From contig VBKI01000065.1 of NCBI GenBank assembly GCA_005879535.1, positions 69,501-133,500 on the forward strand: 64,000 nucleotides of DNA, read 5' to 3'. This DNA comes from Deltaproteobacteria bacterium (GTDB taxonomy: Bacteria; Myxococcota; Myxococcia; Myxococcales; 40CM-4-68-19). Below, piece after piece: positions 54,170 to 64,000 of this stretch (its first letter is position 1; every line of letters starts with the position of its first letter). The notes below the pieces were generated by a model. It was given only the letters and a program-made list of their open reading frames with translations. It was not told the origin of the DNA and searched no databases. A program made the translations under genes and the position numbers.

Positions 54170-55105
54170 ATGGATCGGGGGATGCTCCGCCGCCTATTCG
54201 CCTTGCGCGCCGCAATCCTGCTCGCTGCTATTCCCGCGCTCGCCCAGGAGCGCGCCGATGCCGTGCTGGTCCTCGCGGACGACGGGGCGCTCGACGCGCC
54301 GGCGGTGCACGCGATCCGGAACGTCGCCGCAAGCGAGCTCCGCAAGCGAGGGATCGCGCTCGCCGAGGATCGGAGGACCTCCGGCGTCCATCGGCTCGAC
54401 GAGGATCTCTCGACGCTCGCGCTCGATCTTGGCGCCCACCGCCTGTTCGCGCTCCGCATCGGCGGCCGCCTCGGGCAGAAGATCCCCATCAGCCTCGACG
54501 AGCTCTCCGCGGACACGCTCGCTCCGGTGCACTCGGCCTCGCTGACCGCTACGGGACTCGAGGAATGTGACGTGGTGACCGCGCGCCTGGTCGACGCCGT
54601 CCTGGGCGGGCGGAGCGCCGAGAGCACCGCGCAGATGACGACGGTCACCGCGACCGAGTCGAAGCCGTTCGCGAAGAAGCCCGGCGAACGCTTCTGGTTC
54701 ATCGGGCTCCCTGTCGCTCTTTACAACGCGGGCAGCACGCCCACGGGGTTCTCGCTCGGCTACGGCTACGAGGCGGAGAACTTTCGCATCTCCGTCACCG
54801 GCGCGGGTTATTCGCGGGGCAGCGACGGCGTCGTGTACCTCGTCATGGAGGCGGCCTGGATTCCGTTTGCTACGGAGGTCTCTCCCTATATCGGCGGCGG
54901 CTTCGGCTACATGGGCGCCGGCGGCCACGGCGCCCTCGGCGGCGTGGTCGAAGGCGGTTTCGAGGCATTCCGGCTGCACGGCGTGCGCGGGCTCATCGGC
55001 GTGCAGCTGACGATCCCCTTCTTCGACACGCAGGAGAGCTCGGCGCCCACCGTGACGGCGCACCGCAATGTGTACCCGGCCGGGTTCGTCCGTCTCGCCT
55101 TCTAG
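54170..55105 (+). CDS. Exported protein, probable outer-membrane or periplasmic
   Basis: This 311-aa protein has a signal peptide (LRAAILLAAIPALAQ, cleavage near residue 26). A Rossmann-like or GNA1162-like N-terminal domain follows (ADAVLVLADDGALD). The C-terminal 140 residues are rich in Gly/Tyr/Phe strands (FSLGYGYEAENFRISVTGAG, then PYIGGGFGYMG), suggestive of a beta-barrel ending in a hydrophobic residue (VRLAF). The start may be ATG 54170 or 54182. It converges directly on the next beta-barrel gene. Confidence 0.65.
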   Translation: MDRGMLRRLFALRAAILLAAIPALAQERADAVLVLADDGALDAPAVHAIRNVAASELRKRGIALAEDRRTSGVHRLDEDLSTLALDLGAHRLFALRIGGRLGQKIPISLDELSADTLAPVHSASLTATGLEECDVVTARLVDAVLGGRSAESTAQMTTVTATESKPFAKKPGERFWFIGLPVALYNAGSTPTGFSLGYGYEAENFRISVTGAGYSRGSDGVVYLVMEAAWIPFATEVSPYIGGGFGYMGAGGHGALGGVVEGGFEAFRLHGVRGLIGVQLTIPFFDTQESSAPTVTAHRNVYPAGFVRLAF

Positions 55106-55106
55106 A

Positions 55107-55682
55107 TCAGCGGAACGATGCGCCCAGGTCGACCGTGGCGCTCCAGAAATCGGAGTTGCCACCCTTGTTGACCGAGATGGTGTTGCCGCCGGTGTTGATG
55201 TTGCTGAAGAGATAGTTGTACTGGAAGCGGCCACCGAGCTTGAACGCGCCGATATTTCCCTCGACGCCACCGCCGAAGGGCAGCGTGCTGGTCGAGCTGT
55301 TGGGCACGCCCGACGCCGCCGCGCCATTGACCCAGGTGTAGCCGTACCCGCCGAACACGTACGGCGTGACTTCGCCCGGAAGGATGTTCAGACGCACGTC
55401 GGCGTACCCTTCGTTCGTCTTCAGGGTGCTCGCCTGACGGCCTTCGCTCAGGCTCTGGTTGATGTTGTTCTGCGTCCCCAGGTAGCCGACCTCGACCCCG
55501 AGCATTGGCGTCGGCAGTATCCCCAGGCGAGCGCCGTAAGCGGCCCCGATATCCGACCCGCTCAGCGACTGGTTGTACTTCGTCGCGCCGCCCTGCAGCA
55601 CGATGCTGAACTCGCTGTCCGCCATCGCGGCTGCGGGGAGCACCAGGGCGCCCAGTGCGAGAGCGACAAGAAGTCCCTTCAT
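55107..55682 (-). CDS. Small outer-membrane beta-barrel protein
   Basis: This 191-aa protein has a clear signal peptide (KGLLVALALGALVLPAAAMA) followed by about eight amphipathic strands (FSIVLQGGATKYNQS, LGVEVGYLG, PYVFGGYGYTWV, FGGGVEGNIGAFKLGGRFQY). It ends in VDLGASFR; a terminal Phe-Arg is close to the usual aromatic end. Its size fits an OmpA/OmpX-like eight-stranded barrel. GGAG lies before the ATG. Confidence 0.8.
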   Translation of the reverse strand: MKGLLVALALGALVLPAAAMADSEFSIVLQGGATKYNQSLSGSDIGAAYGARLGILPTPMLGVEVGYLGTQNNINQSLSEGRQASTLKTNEGYADVRLNILPGEVTPYVFGGYGYTWVNGAAASGVPNSSTSTLPFGGGVEGNIGAFKLGGRFQYNYLFSNINTGGNTISVNKGGNSDFWSATVDLGASFR

Positions 55683-55802
55683 GACGTTCTCCTCTCGAAA
55701 GACAGTCCCGTAAATTCCGCGGCATCGTCCGCGCGCGGTGATACACACGGTAGGGATGCGGCGGATAAAAGGCCTGCCTGGCCTGTCGCGCGGGGAGCGG
55801 TC

Positions 55803-57014
55803 TTGGGCCCGGTAAGGCTCGAGCTGCAGAAGGACCTGGTCCGGCACCTGCGAGCAGGGCACCCCTGGATCTACAAGCGCGCGGTCGAACGTCCTCCGTC
55901 CGGGCTCGACGCGGGCGCCGTGGTCGATGTCGTGTCCGGGGGGAAGTTCGTCGCCCGCGGGTACTTCGATCCGGCGAGCGCGGTTCGCGTCCGCGTGCTG
56001 ACGCGCGATCCCGCGGAAGCGATCGGTCCGCTTTTCTGGCGCCGCCGCATCGCGAAGGCGGTGGCGCTTCGGCGCGCGTACGTCCTCTCGCCGGAGACGG
56101 ACTGTGCGCGCCTCGTCCACGGCGAGGGCGACGGCCTGCCGGGCGTGGTCATCGATCTGTATGGCGCATTCGCGGTGCTGAAGCTCTATAGCGCGGGCCT
56201 CGCCGCGCACCGCTCGGCCATCGTCGATGCCCTCCGCGGCGAGGTCGCGCTCGCGGGGATCTACGGCAGGGACGAGGAGATCGGCCGCTCCGACGAAGAA
56301 GATGAGCTGAGCGACCGCGACTCGCCGCCCGCGAGAGGGCGTCCGCTCTGGGGTACCGAGCCGCCCGTGGAGGTGATCGTCCGCGAGCAGGGCATGCGCA
56401 TCGCCGTGGATCTGCGCGCCGGCCAGAAGACCGGATATTTCCTCGACCAGCGGGAGAACCGGTTCGCGCTCCGGCGGTTCGCGCGCGGGCGGTCGCGGGC
56501 TGCGAACTGCTTCGCTTATTCGGGCGGTTTCTCGGTCAGCGCCGCGCTGGGCGGAGCGCGCGAAGTGATCGCGATCGACCGCGACGGCGGCGCGTTGCAA
56601 CTGGCGCGTCGCAACTTCGAGCTGAACGGCATCGATCCGGCCGCCCACGGCTTCGTCGCCGGCGACGTCCTGGAATTCCTGCGCGGCGAAAAGAAGCCGT
56701 TCGATCTGATCGTGCTCGATCCACCCGCCTTCGCGAAGTCCCAGAAGGCGGTGCCTGCGGCCCTCGACGGGTATGCGTCGTTGCACCGCGCTGCGTTCCA
56801 GGCGCTCGCGCCCGGCGGCATTCTCGCCACCGGCTCCTGCTCGGCGCGCGTCTCCGCCGAACAGTTCGTGGGCGCAATCCGCGAAGCAGCGTCGAAGACG
56901 CACACCGACCTGCAGCTCCTCGAGGAGAAGCGGCAGCCTCCGGATCACCCGGCACTGCTCTCGTTCCCGGAGGGCAAGTACCTGAAGTTCTTCGTCTTTC
57001 GAAAGGGGGGATGA
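55803..57014 (+). CDS. RlmI-like class I rRNA methyltransferase
   Basis: This 403-aa protein resembles 23S rRNA m5C methyltransferase RlmI/RlmCD. It has an N-terminal PUA-like part (GHPWIYKRAVE), a central domain (VHGEGDGLPGVVIDLYG) and a Rossmann methyltransferase (KTGYFLDQRENR, NCFAYSGGFSVSAALGGA, FDLIVLDPPAFAKS, TGSCSARVS with a candidate catalytic Cys). A charged insert (about 158-182, GRSDEEDELSDRDSPP) is unusual. The TTG start at 55803 has GGGAG upstream; no other start fits. Confidence 0.88.
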   Translation: MGPVRLELQKDLVRHLRAGHPWIYKRAVERPPSGLDAGAVVDVVSGGKFVARGYFDPASAVRVRVLTRDPAEAIGPLFWRRRIAKAVALRRAYVLSPETDCARLVHGEGDGLPGVVIDLYGAFAVLKLYSAGLAAHRSAIVDALRGEVALAGIYGRDEEIGRSDEEDELSDRDSPPARGRPLWGTEPPVEVIVREQGMRIAVDLRAGQKTGYFLDQRENRFALRRFARGRSRAANCFAYSGGFSVSAALGGAREVIAIDRDGGALQLARRNFELNGIDPAAHGFVAGDVLEFLRGEKKPFDLIVLDPPAFAKSQKAVPAALDGYASLHRAAFQALAPGGILATGSCSARVSAEQFVGAIREAASKTHTDLQLLEEKRQPPDHPALLSFPEGKYLKFFVFRKGG

Positions 57015-57021
57015 GAGCTCC

Positions 57022-57684
57022 ATGGTGCTGGCGGGCCAGTTTCTCGAGCGCAGCGTCGTGATCGGCGACCTCGACGCGCTCTATCACCGCGGCACGCGCG
57101 ATCCGCCCTGCGCCATCGCGGCGCCGCATCCGGCGGTCGGCGGCAGCATGCTTTCCCCCGTCGTCGCCGAGCTTGCCTGGGCGCTGACGAGGGCAGGTCA
57201 TCCGACGATGCGTTTCGACTACCGCGGCGTCGGTGCTTCGCGCGGCGTCTCGCGACATCCCGCCGGCGGCCAGAAGATTGCGGAGCTGCAGGACGAGGTC
57301 GCGGATCTGCACCAGGCCTGCGATCAGCTGCTCGCGACCAGCGGCATGGTCTCGGCGTGCGCGGTCGGGTACAGCTTCGGAGCGGCGGTGGCGCTCGAGG
57401 CGGCGTCGGATGCGCGGATCGGCCGGCTGATCCTGATTGCGCCGCCAACGCGGTTGTACGAGTTCGCGATGGTCGCCGAAGTACGCAAGCCGCTCCTGAT
57501 CGTCTGCGCGCACCACGATTCCTGGTGCGATCGCGCCAGCCTGCCTGTGCCGCCGGACGCACGGCTGGAAGTGATCCCGCACTCGGACCACTTCTTCTCG
57601 CGCGGGCTCACCGAGGTGGGCAAGACGGTCGCCGGCTGGCTGCGCGACGGCGACCCGTGCGGGCTCGATGCAGATCCGGAATGA
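57022..57684 (+). CDS. Alpha/beta hydrolase
   Basis: This 220-aa protein is a small alpha/beta hydrolase. MRFDYRGVGASRG is the oxyanion-side loop, VGYSFGAAVALE carries the nucleophile Ser (GxSxG), and the late HSDHFFSRG supplies the catalytic His. It resembles the CocE/YheT-like or OsmC-associated phospho-bond family with a C-terminal WCDR. The natural substrate is unknown. It starts 7 bases after the methyltransferase stop, probably in the same operon. Confidence 0.85.
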   Translation: MVLAGQFLERSVVIGDLDALYHRGTRDPPCAIAAPHPAVGGSMLSPVVAELAWALTRAGHPTMRFDYRGVGASRGVSRHPAGGQKIAELQDEVADLHQACDQLLATSGMVSACAVGYSFGAAVALEAASDARIGRLILIAPPTRLYEFAMVAEVRKPLLIVCAHHDSWCDRASLPVPPDARLEVIPHSDHFFSRGLTEVGKTVAGWLRDGDPCGLDADPE

Positions 57685-57733
57685 TCCCCGGGCGTTCAGC
57701 GAAATAACGCGGCCGGCGTCGCGTTGGTGAGGG

Positions 57734-59518
57734 GTGGAGGCTATGCTGCCAAGGATGTCCGGGGGCACTCTCGGCGCGCGTCCGGCCCTGCGCGAGCGGC
57801 TGGCGGTCGCTGCGATCACCATCGTGGCGGTGCTCCTGTTCGGGCTCGCCGGCTGTTCACGGACGCCGGCGCCGATCATGGAGATGAGCGCCGATGCGGT
57901 GCCCGGGTTGATCGAGGTCGAGCTGCGCGCGCGCGCCGCCGTGCCCGGCAAGGTGATCGACGAGGAGGCGCAGGAAGACGATCTGTACGGCGACGTCTTC
58001 TCGCCCGAGTACGACGTCGAGCTGCAGGTCGAACCGGGCACCGAGGCGGAGGTGCTTGCGCAGCTCCGCGCGCGCTCCGACGTGATCTGGGCGGAGCCGG
58101 TGGTCAGCTACAACGCCCTCTGGATCCCAGACGACCCGGACTTCTCGAAACAATGGCATCTCAAGGCTGTCGGGGCGGAGAGTGCGTGGGACGCCACCCG
58201 CGGCGAGGGTGTGACCGTCGCCGTCATCGACACCGGCATCTATCCCGTCGACGATCTCGATCCGGAGCGCCTGGTCAAAGGGTGGAACTTTGTCGGCCAC
58301 AACGACGATGCGCGCGACGATCATGCGCACGGGACCCACGTCGCCGGCACCGTCGCGCAGAGCACCGGCAACGGAAAAGGCGTCGCCGGCATGGCGCCCG
58401 CGGCGCGTCTGATGCCGGTCAAAGTGCTGTCCGCCTTCGGGAGCGGCACCTCGCACGACATCGCCGAGGGGATCCGCTGGGCCGTCGACCACGGCGCGCG
58501 CGTCCTCAACCTGTCTCTCGGCGGAGGGGCACGATCCTTGGCGATGGAATCCGCGGTGGCGTATGCCCGCCGCCGGGGCGCGGTGGTCGTCTGCGCCGCG
58601 GGAAACGGCGGGTCGCGCGGAGTTTCGTATCCGGCCGCCTATCCGGACGCGTTCGCGATCAGCGCTGTGGGACCGCGCGGCCGGCTTGCTCCCTACAGCT
58701 CGTTCGGGCCGCAGATCGCCATTGCGGCGCCCGGCGGAGACAAGTCGCAAGGGGAAGAATCCGGCGTACTGCAGCAGACGCTCGCGGATGGAAGCACCAC
58801 GGAAGCGGCCTACCGCTGGTTCCAGGGGACCAGCATGGCCACCCCGCACGTCGCCGGCGCGGCGGCGCTCGTCATGTCGCTCGGCGTCTCGGCGCCGGGC
58901 GCGGTCGAGGGTCTGCTGCGCAGCACCGCGCAGGATCCGCCTGAGAGCAGCAGCGAGCGCTATGGGTCGGGGCTCCTCGACGCCGCCGCGGCAGTGCGCC
59001 AGGCGACACTGTGGTGGGGACTGTGGCGTCTTGCGTTCGCGGTCCTCGGTGCCTGGTTCGCGCTCCGCCATGCCCGCGCGCTGGACCAGATTCGCGCGAC
59101 AGAGAAGCCCGGTCCGGCGTTCTGGGCGGGACTCGCCCTCGGTTCGGGCGCTCTGGCGATGCTCGCCCCGGCTTTTGGCGAGCGGATCCCGCTGATGTCG
59201 TTCCTCGCACTGCCGCCGGCTGCCTGGCCGCAGCGATTCCTGACGCCTTGGGCCGGCTACGCCGGTTGGAGCGCGCTGGTTCCTTTCATCCTCGCGCTCC
59301 TGGCGCGGCTTTCGGCGCGTCCGCTGCAGAATGCGTTCGGTGCGGCGGTCGCAGGCCTCGCCTTCGGCTGGGCGGGGACGCTGCTGCACGCGGCGCTCTG
59401 GCGGACGGTCGCTTTGCCGTGGATGCCTTCCCTGCTGATGCCGTTCTGGTTGCTGGCGAGCGCGCTGGTGGCCTGGGTCGCTGGGCGGGGCCTGCTCGCG
59501 CGGGAGTCGCTGCGGTGA
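57734..59518 (+). CDS. Subtilisin-like (S8) lipoprotein peptidase with C-terminal membrane domain
   Basis: This 594-aa protein has an N-terminal hydrophobic stretch with lipobox ending at Cys41 (LLFGLAGC), a propeptide-like domain and an S8 peptidase. The triad is Asp166 (VAVIDTGIYP), His199 (DDHAHGTHVAGT) and Ser in QGTSMATPHVAG. The last 150 residues contain about four membrane helices and Pro/Trp-rich turns. A lipid anchor plus C-terminal helices is an odd pairing. Start codon choice is uncertain (GTG 57734 or ATG 57743 or 57755). Confidence 0.85.
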   Translation: MEAMLPRMSGGTLGARPALRERLAVAAITIVAVLLFGLAGCSRTPAPIMEMSADAVPGLIEVELRARAAVPGKVIDEEAQEDDLYGDVFSPEYDVELQVEPGTEAEVLAQLRARSDVIWAEPVVSYNALWIPDDPDFSKQWHLKAVGAESAWDATRGEGVTVAVIDTGIYPVDDLDPERLVKGWNFVGHNDDARDDHAHGTHVAGTVAQSTGNGKGVAGMAPAARLMPVKVLSAFGSGTSHDIAEGIRWAVDHGARVLNLSLGGGARSLAMESAVAYARRRGAVVVCAAGNGGSRGVSYPAAYPDAFAISAVGPRGRLAPYSSFGPQIAIAAPGGDKSQGEESGVLQQTLADGSTTEAAYRWFQGTSMATPHVAGAAALVMSLGVSAPGAVEGLLRSTAQDPPESSSERYGSGLLDAAAAVRQATLWWGLWRLAFAVLGAWFALRHARALDQIRATEKPGPAFWAGLALGSGALAMLAPAFGERIPLMSFLALPPAAWPQRFLTPWAGYAGWSALVPFILALLARLSARPLQNAFGAAVAGLAFGWAGTLLHAALWRTVALPWMPSLLMPFWLLASALVAWVAGRGLLARESLR

Positions 59519-59730
59519 AGATCACCGGCACCGTCGAATTCGTCGACCTCGAAGGCGGGCTCTGGCGGCTGACGGCCGACGACGGCAAGCGGTACACGCT
59601 GATCGGCGCGAGGGGCGACCTCAAGTCCGCCAAAGGCGCGCGGGTGGAGGTCGAAGGCGCCCTCGACGAAGGATTCGGAATCGGAATGTCGGGGCCGCAA
59701 TTGCGCGTCGCGCGCATCCGCAAGATTTAG
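59515..59730 (+). CDS. Small OB-like protein of unknown function
   Basis: This 71-aa protein has five beta strands (TGTVEFVDLEGGLWRLTADD, KRYTLIG, ARVEVEGAL, SGPQLRVARIRK), which fits an OB-like or DUF5818-type fold. The GTG start overlaps the subtilisin stop (GTGA), so the pair is coupled. Its TAG overlaps the convergent CPBP stop by 3 bases. The role is unknown. Confidence 0.6.
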   Translation: MKITGTVEFVDLEGGLWRLTADDGKRYTLIGARGDLKSAKGARVEVEGALDEGFGIGMSGPQLRVARIRKI

Positions 59731-60641
59731 GACCGCAGCGCGAACACCACCTGCAATCCCCAGATCACCGCGACGACCCAGGTGAGCCCCAGAGCAGCGG
59801 CGGCGCCGCGCCCCGGACCGCCGGCGATCTCCGCTGCATCGTCCGGCACGGATCGGCGCAAGAGCCGCGCGAGCTCCCACAGCCCGAGGATGAACAGCGT
59901 CGCGCCCAGGGCGAGCACCCATGCCGGCGGTGGCACGTCGGGATCCTCCCAGCCGAGCAGGAACGCGCCGCCCGCGATGCCGTTGTTGACCGCGTGCCCG
60001 ATCATCGCCGCCCACAGCGACCCGCTCCACCAGCGCAGGGCACCGAGCAGCATTCCGATCTCCAGCAGGCCGATGAACCCGACGGCGTCCATGTGCAAGA
60101 GCGAGAAGAGAGCGCCGCTCACCACCAGGGCCGCCAAAGGGCCCCAGCTGCGCCGCAGAGCCGGCAAAGCGAATCCGCGGAAGAACAGCTCCTCTCCGAG
60201 CGGCGCCGCGAGGGTGACAGTGATCAGCATCGGCATCGCGTTCATCCGGAACACGGTGTCGAGCATGCGCTGCTTGGCGTCGAAGTCCTCCACCACGCCG
60301 CGGGGCAGTACGTTGTGGGCAATCCAGGTGAGAAACGAGACGACGGGCTGATTGACTGCCGCGACCGCCGCCGCGACGAGCGCATGTCGGAGGGAAAGGC
60401 GTCGCAGTCCCAGCCAGGGCGCGAATTGGATCCCGGCGAAGCCGAGCACGAACGCCGCCGGCAGCGCGATGGCCAGCGCTTCGGTGATCCAGAGGCCGCT
60501 GACGATGCCCCGCTGCTGCGCCGGAGCGCCGATCACCAGCATGCCGAAGAGGAGCGCGACGTACGCAGCCATGGCGCTTCCCGCTCCCAGCTTGCCCGGC
60601 GGCGACATGAGGCGCGCCCCATACCACGTCGGGTCTGTCAT
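59727..60641 (-). CDS. CPBP-family intramembrane metalloprotease
   Basis: This 304-aa polytopic protein belongs to the CAAX-prenyl-protease/bacteriocin-processing family. Catalytic motifs are APLGEELFFRGF (EExxxR), ALFSLLHMD (FxxxH) and GHAVNN. About eight hydrophobic helices are visible. Bacterial members cleave membrane substrates or give bacteriocin immunity, but the target here is unknown. The ATG at 60641 was chosen; a Met 12 codons later also fits. Confidence 0.85.
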   Translation of the reverse strand: MTDPTWYGARLMSPPGKLGAGSAMAAYVALLFGMLVIGAPAQQRGIVSGLWITEALAIALPAAFVLGFAGIQFAPWLGLRRLSLRHALVAAAVAAVNQPVVSFLTWIAHNVLPRGVVEDFDAKQRMLDTVFRMNAMPMLITVTLAAPLGEELFFRGFALPALRRSWGPLAALVVSGALFSLLHMDAVGFIGLLEIGMLLGALRWWSGSLWAAMIGHAVNNGIAGGAFLLGWEDPDVPPPAWVLALGATLFILGLWELARLLRRSVPDDAAEIAGGPGRGAAAALGLTWVVAVIWGLQVVFALRS

Positions 60642-60709
60642 TTCACGCTGCCGGCTTAGCGGATGCGGGTGGGCCGTTCCGCCATTACGCTGCAAGCAGA
60701 TGGCCGACG

Positions 60710-61711
<1,002 letters not shown>

Positions 61712-61718
<7 letters not shown>

Positions 61719-62902
61719 AGCCTGCGGCAGTGGATCGCCCGCAGCAGCTCGTCGACAAGCCGGAACAGCTCGCCGCCTGCGTGGACGATGTCTCCCGCAG
61801 CTCCCGCGTCGGCCTCGATACCGAGAGCAACGGATTCCACGCGTACTTCGAGAAGGTCTGCCTCCTGCAGGTCGCGACGCCCGACGCCGATTGGGCGATC
61901 GATACCCTGGCCCTGCCGATCTCGCCGCTTCTCCCCCTGCTCGCGGATCCGCGCCGCGAGTGCATCCTGCACGCCGCGGAGTACGACGTGCTCTGCATGA
62001 AGCGCGATTACGGACTCTCGTTCGGGCGCATCTTCGACACGCATGCTGCTGCGAAGACGCTGGGCCTGGAGAAGTTCGGCTTGCACGACCTGCTCGCGGA
62101 GCAGCTCGGCGTTGCGCTCGCCATCGACGAGCAGCGGAGCGACTGGGGAAAGCGACCACTCTCGGCCGAGCAGCTCGAATATGCGTTCGCGGACGTTCGC
62201 TATCTCTTGCCGCTTCGGGAGAAGCTGGGCGACGAGCTCGCCTCGCGAAGCCTGATCACGGAGGCGGAGGCGGAGTTCGGGCGCCTGGTCGCGAAGGAGC
62301 CGCGAGCGCGCGAGTTCGATCCCGAGGGGTGGCAGAGAATGAAGGCGGCGCGCATCCTGGACGGCCGCGGCCGGGCCGTCCTGCGCGAGCTCTACCTGTT
62401 GCGCGATCAGCGCGCCAGGGAATTGAACCGGCCCGCCTTCAAGGTGCTCTCCGATCTCTTCCTCGCCGAGACGGCGCGGCGGCTCCCGAAGAGCGAGGAC
62501 GAGCTGGTCCGCATTCCGGGGACGTCGCCGATGGCGTTGAAAAAGATTGGCGCGCAGGTCCTCGCCGCGGTGCGCGCAGGAATGGCAGCGGAGCCGCTGG
62601 CGCGCCCACGGCCTGGCGGAGACGGGCGCTGGCGGAAGGGCGCGCCGCAAGCTCCTTCACCGGAAGTAGAGGATCGATACGAGCGGCTGCGCGCATGGCG
62701 GCGGGTGCGGGCGGAGGCGCGGAAGGTGGAGGTCCAGGTGATCGCGCCGAACGCCGTCCTGTGGGCCATCGCGCGAGCAAATCCCCCGGACCTCGACGCG
62801 CTCTCGCGCGTGGAGGGTATGGATCCGTTTCGCCTCGAGCAGTACGGCCCATCGATCCTGGAAGCGCTGCAATCCGGCTCGGGGCAGCAGAAGCTCATCT
62901 GA
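61712..62902 (+). CDS. rnd: Ribonuclease D-like 3'-5' exonuclease
   Basis: This protein of about 390-396 aa has the DEDD exonuclease core: GLDTESNGF (DxE), ILHAAEYDVLCM, and the late YAFADVRYLLPL with Tyr and Asp. Two HRDC-like helical domains follow (about 205-280 and 310-390). It trims tRNA 3' ends. Starts GTG 61712 and GTG 61730 are both in frame; the first overlaps the UbiB stop. The apparent fusion with UbiB results from the frameshift. It converges on a lytic transglycosylase gene. Confidence 0.88.
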
Positions 62903-62911
62903 AAACCGTAC

Positions 62912-62960
62912 AGTCTCAGGCGTAGCCGCAAAGTCGCACCCTTCGGTGCGGCAGCGGCTA
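62912..62960. repeat. Double-stem palindromic element, copy C
   Basis: The outer stem is TAGCCGC (62923-62929) with GCGGCTA (62954-62960), and the inner stem is GTCGCACC (62933-62940) with GGTGCGGC (62945-62952) around CTTC. AGTCTCA (62912-62918) is the distal tag. It fills the convergent gap between rnd and the lytic transglycosylase gene, whose TAG stop is read from GCGGCTA on the minus strand. It is the best-preserved of the three copies. Confidence 0.85.
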
Positions 62961-64000
62961 AAAATTCGCACCCGATTTCGGCGCCGGCACCGTCTCCGAG
63001 AGCCGCGGCGGAGCACCTCCAGCGAGGATCCGATACGCGCTCCACGCGCCCATCACCGCTTTCACGTACCTGCGCGTCTCGCGATACGGCAAACTCTCGA
63101 CCCATTCGTCGAGCTGCTGCTCGGCGCCGCGCGCCGCCCAGGGAACTGCCACCCGCGGCCCGGCGTTGTACGCCGCCAGCGCCACCGCGGGCTCTCCGAA
63201 CCGTCCGACCAGCTCCGACAGATACCAGCCTCCCAGGTCGATGGCCATTCCGGGATCGACGAGTTGCTCCTCCCGCAGCGGCGGCCGTCCGAGGACCACG
63301 GCCGCCCGCCGGGCGGTGGCGGGAAGAAGCTGCAAGAGTCCCACGGCGCCGGCGGGGCTGCGGACGTCGGCCCTGAACAGGCTCTCCCGCCGCATCACCG
63401 CCAGCAGCAGATAAGGATCGAGGCGCGTCCGCTCCGCCGCGCGAGCCACCTGGTCGGGAAAGGCCGGGGGATACGCGCCCTCGAGCACGGCCGCCGGTGC
63501 GCGAGGACCGCGATCGCCGAGAAGGGCGATGGCGAGAAGCACCGCGCGGTCGGCCCTGCCAACACGTTCATAGATGGGTAGCGCGGCAGCCCCGGCGTCT
63601 CCTGCGTGCCGCTGCACGAACCAGTCCGCCTCCGCCGCTGCCTCCTGCAAGAAGCCGAGTTTCGTCAGCTCGGCCGCGACCGCCAGCTGCTCCGGGACGG
63701 CGCCCAGAGTCCCGGCGCGCGGAGGCGGGAAGGGCGCGCGCGCGTCGCTCACGTCGCCCAGACGCTCCCGGGCGAGCAGTCCGTACCAGCCGATCGGGTC
63801 GAGCTCCGCGGCGCGTCGGAACAGAGGCGCAGCCGCGGACGGTTTTCCTGCGCGAGCCTGCCAGTAAAGCCCCTGCGCGCGCTCCTCGTCGCCGGCAGCG
63901 CTGGCGGCGAACTCGGCGAAGCGCTCCGCCGCGTCGTGGAGATCGTCCTGGTACGACATCCAGGCGAGGGTCCAGCGCGCCAGCGAGGCGTTCGAGCCGC
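62958..64000 (-). CDS. Soluble lytic transglycosylase, Slt70-like (partial, N-terminus off right edge)
   Basis: The minus-strand frame is open to the window end and gives at least 347 residues of a periplasmic Slt-type enzyme. TPR-like helices come first (LYWQARAGKPSAAAPLFRRA), then the SLT domain with catalytic Glu in VMRRESLFRADV, GLLQLLPATARR and AYNAGPRVAVPW. It ends VPAPKSGANF. The Met at 63959 is not the start because coding sequence (ASLARWTLAW) continues upstream of it. It is the third lytic transglycosylase in this window. Confidence 0.9.
   Translation of the reverse strand, partial: GSNASLARWTLAWMSYQDDLHDAAERFAEFAASAAGDEERAQGLYWQARAGKPSAAAPLFRRAAELDPIGWYGLLARERLGDVSDARAPFPPPRAGTLGAVPEQLAVAAELTKLGFLQEAAAEADWFVQRHAGDAGAAALPIYERVGRADRAVLLAIALLGDRGPRAPAAVLEGAYPPAFPDQVARAAERTRLDPYLLLAVMRRESLFRADVRSPAGAVGLLQLLPATARRAAVVLGRPPLREEQLVDPGMAIDLGGWYLSELVGRFGEPAVALAAYNAGPRVAVPWAARGAEQQLDEWVESLPYRETRRYVKAVMGAWSAYRILAGGAPPRLSETVPAPKSGANF

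Noticed and set aside
54194-55327. A 377-codon minus-strand frame opposite the exported protein gene
   Set aside because: The plus-strand protein has a proper signal peptide and barrel strands, and the minus reading is Arg/Ala-rich shadow.

Overview
This 64 kb window is very G+C-rich bacterial chromosome with dense, often overlapping genes and many GTG/TTG starts. Several genes point to a member of the Myxococcota (delta-proteobacterial relatives): a FrzS-like pseudo-receiver/coiled-coil protein, a PilF/Tgl-like TPR lipoprotein, an FHA-lytic transglycosylase, a degenerate Ser/Thr kinase fused to TPRs, and long Pro-rich or Lys-rich protein tails. I see no tRNA, rRNA, CRISPR array, insertion sequence, prophage or replication origin.

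Layout. 1-7156 (minus): a histidine operon read hisZ-hisG-hisD-hisC-HAD phosphatase-hisB-hisH-hisA-hisF, with every visible junction overlapping; hisF runs off the left edge. 7222-8256: pyrD. 8305-18072 (minus): an FHA-lytic transglycosylase preceded by a cluster that looks like lipid synthesis and export: a fused CDP-alcohol phosphatidyltransferase/GtrA/beta-rich protein, a class III aminotransferase, an RND/MMPL exporter and an Aur1-like PAP2 membrane enzyme, with a phosphodiester-glycosidase family protein upstream. 18142-29301 (plus): phasin-like protein, lytic transglycosylase, pseudokinase-TPR protein, M61 peptidase, preQ0 genes (queE, folE2), a frameshifted phzF, Tgl-like TPR protein, DinB-like protein and recO. 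29295-30873 (minus): thiS-thiG-thiE/tenI. 30968-32795 (plus): Crp/Fnr regulator, queD and a membrane protein. 32810-37450 (minus): class I aldolase, plsB, a small unknown protein and a cupredoxin. 37556-48578 (plus): solitary groEL, a response regulator, valS with a histone-like tail, nadC-birA-coaX and two unknown proteins. 48632-52708 (minus): FrzS-like protein, ECF sigma/ZAS anti-sigma pair and alanine dehydrogenase. 52793-64000: radical SAM protein, envelope proteins, an RlmI-like methyltransferase, a hydrolase, a membrane-anchored subtilisin, a CPBP protease, a damaged UbiB/ABC1 gene, RNase D and a partial soluble lytic transglycosylase.

Themes. Cofactor and nucleotide supply (His, pyrimidine, thiamine, NAD, biotin ligation, CoA, queuosine/folate) is interleaved with envelope functions (three lytic transglycosylases, PlsB, the lipid cluster, beta-barrels, exported proteases). 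Of seven convergent gene pairs, the three with a gap of about 50 bp each contain the same roughly 48-bp double-stem element, which begins exactly at a TAG stop codon. Two genes (phzF and the ABC1 gene) carry single-base frameshifts, and two reading frames (valS and the Tgl-like gene) look like in-frame fusions of two coding units.
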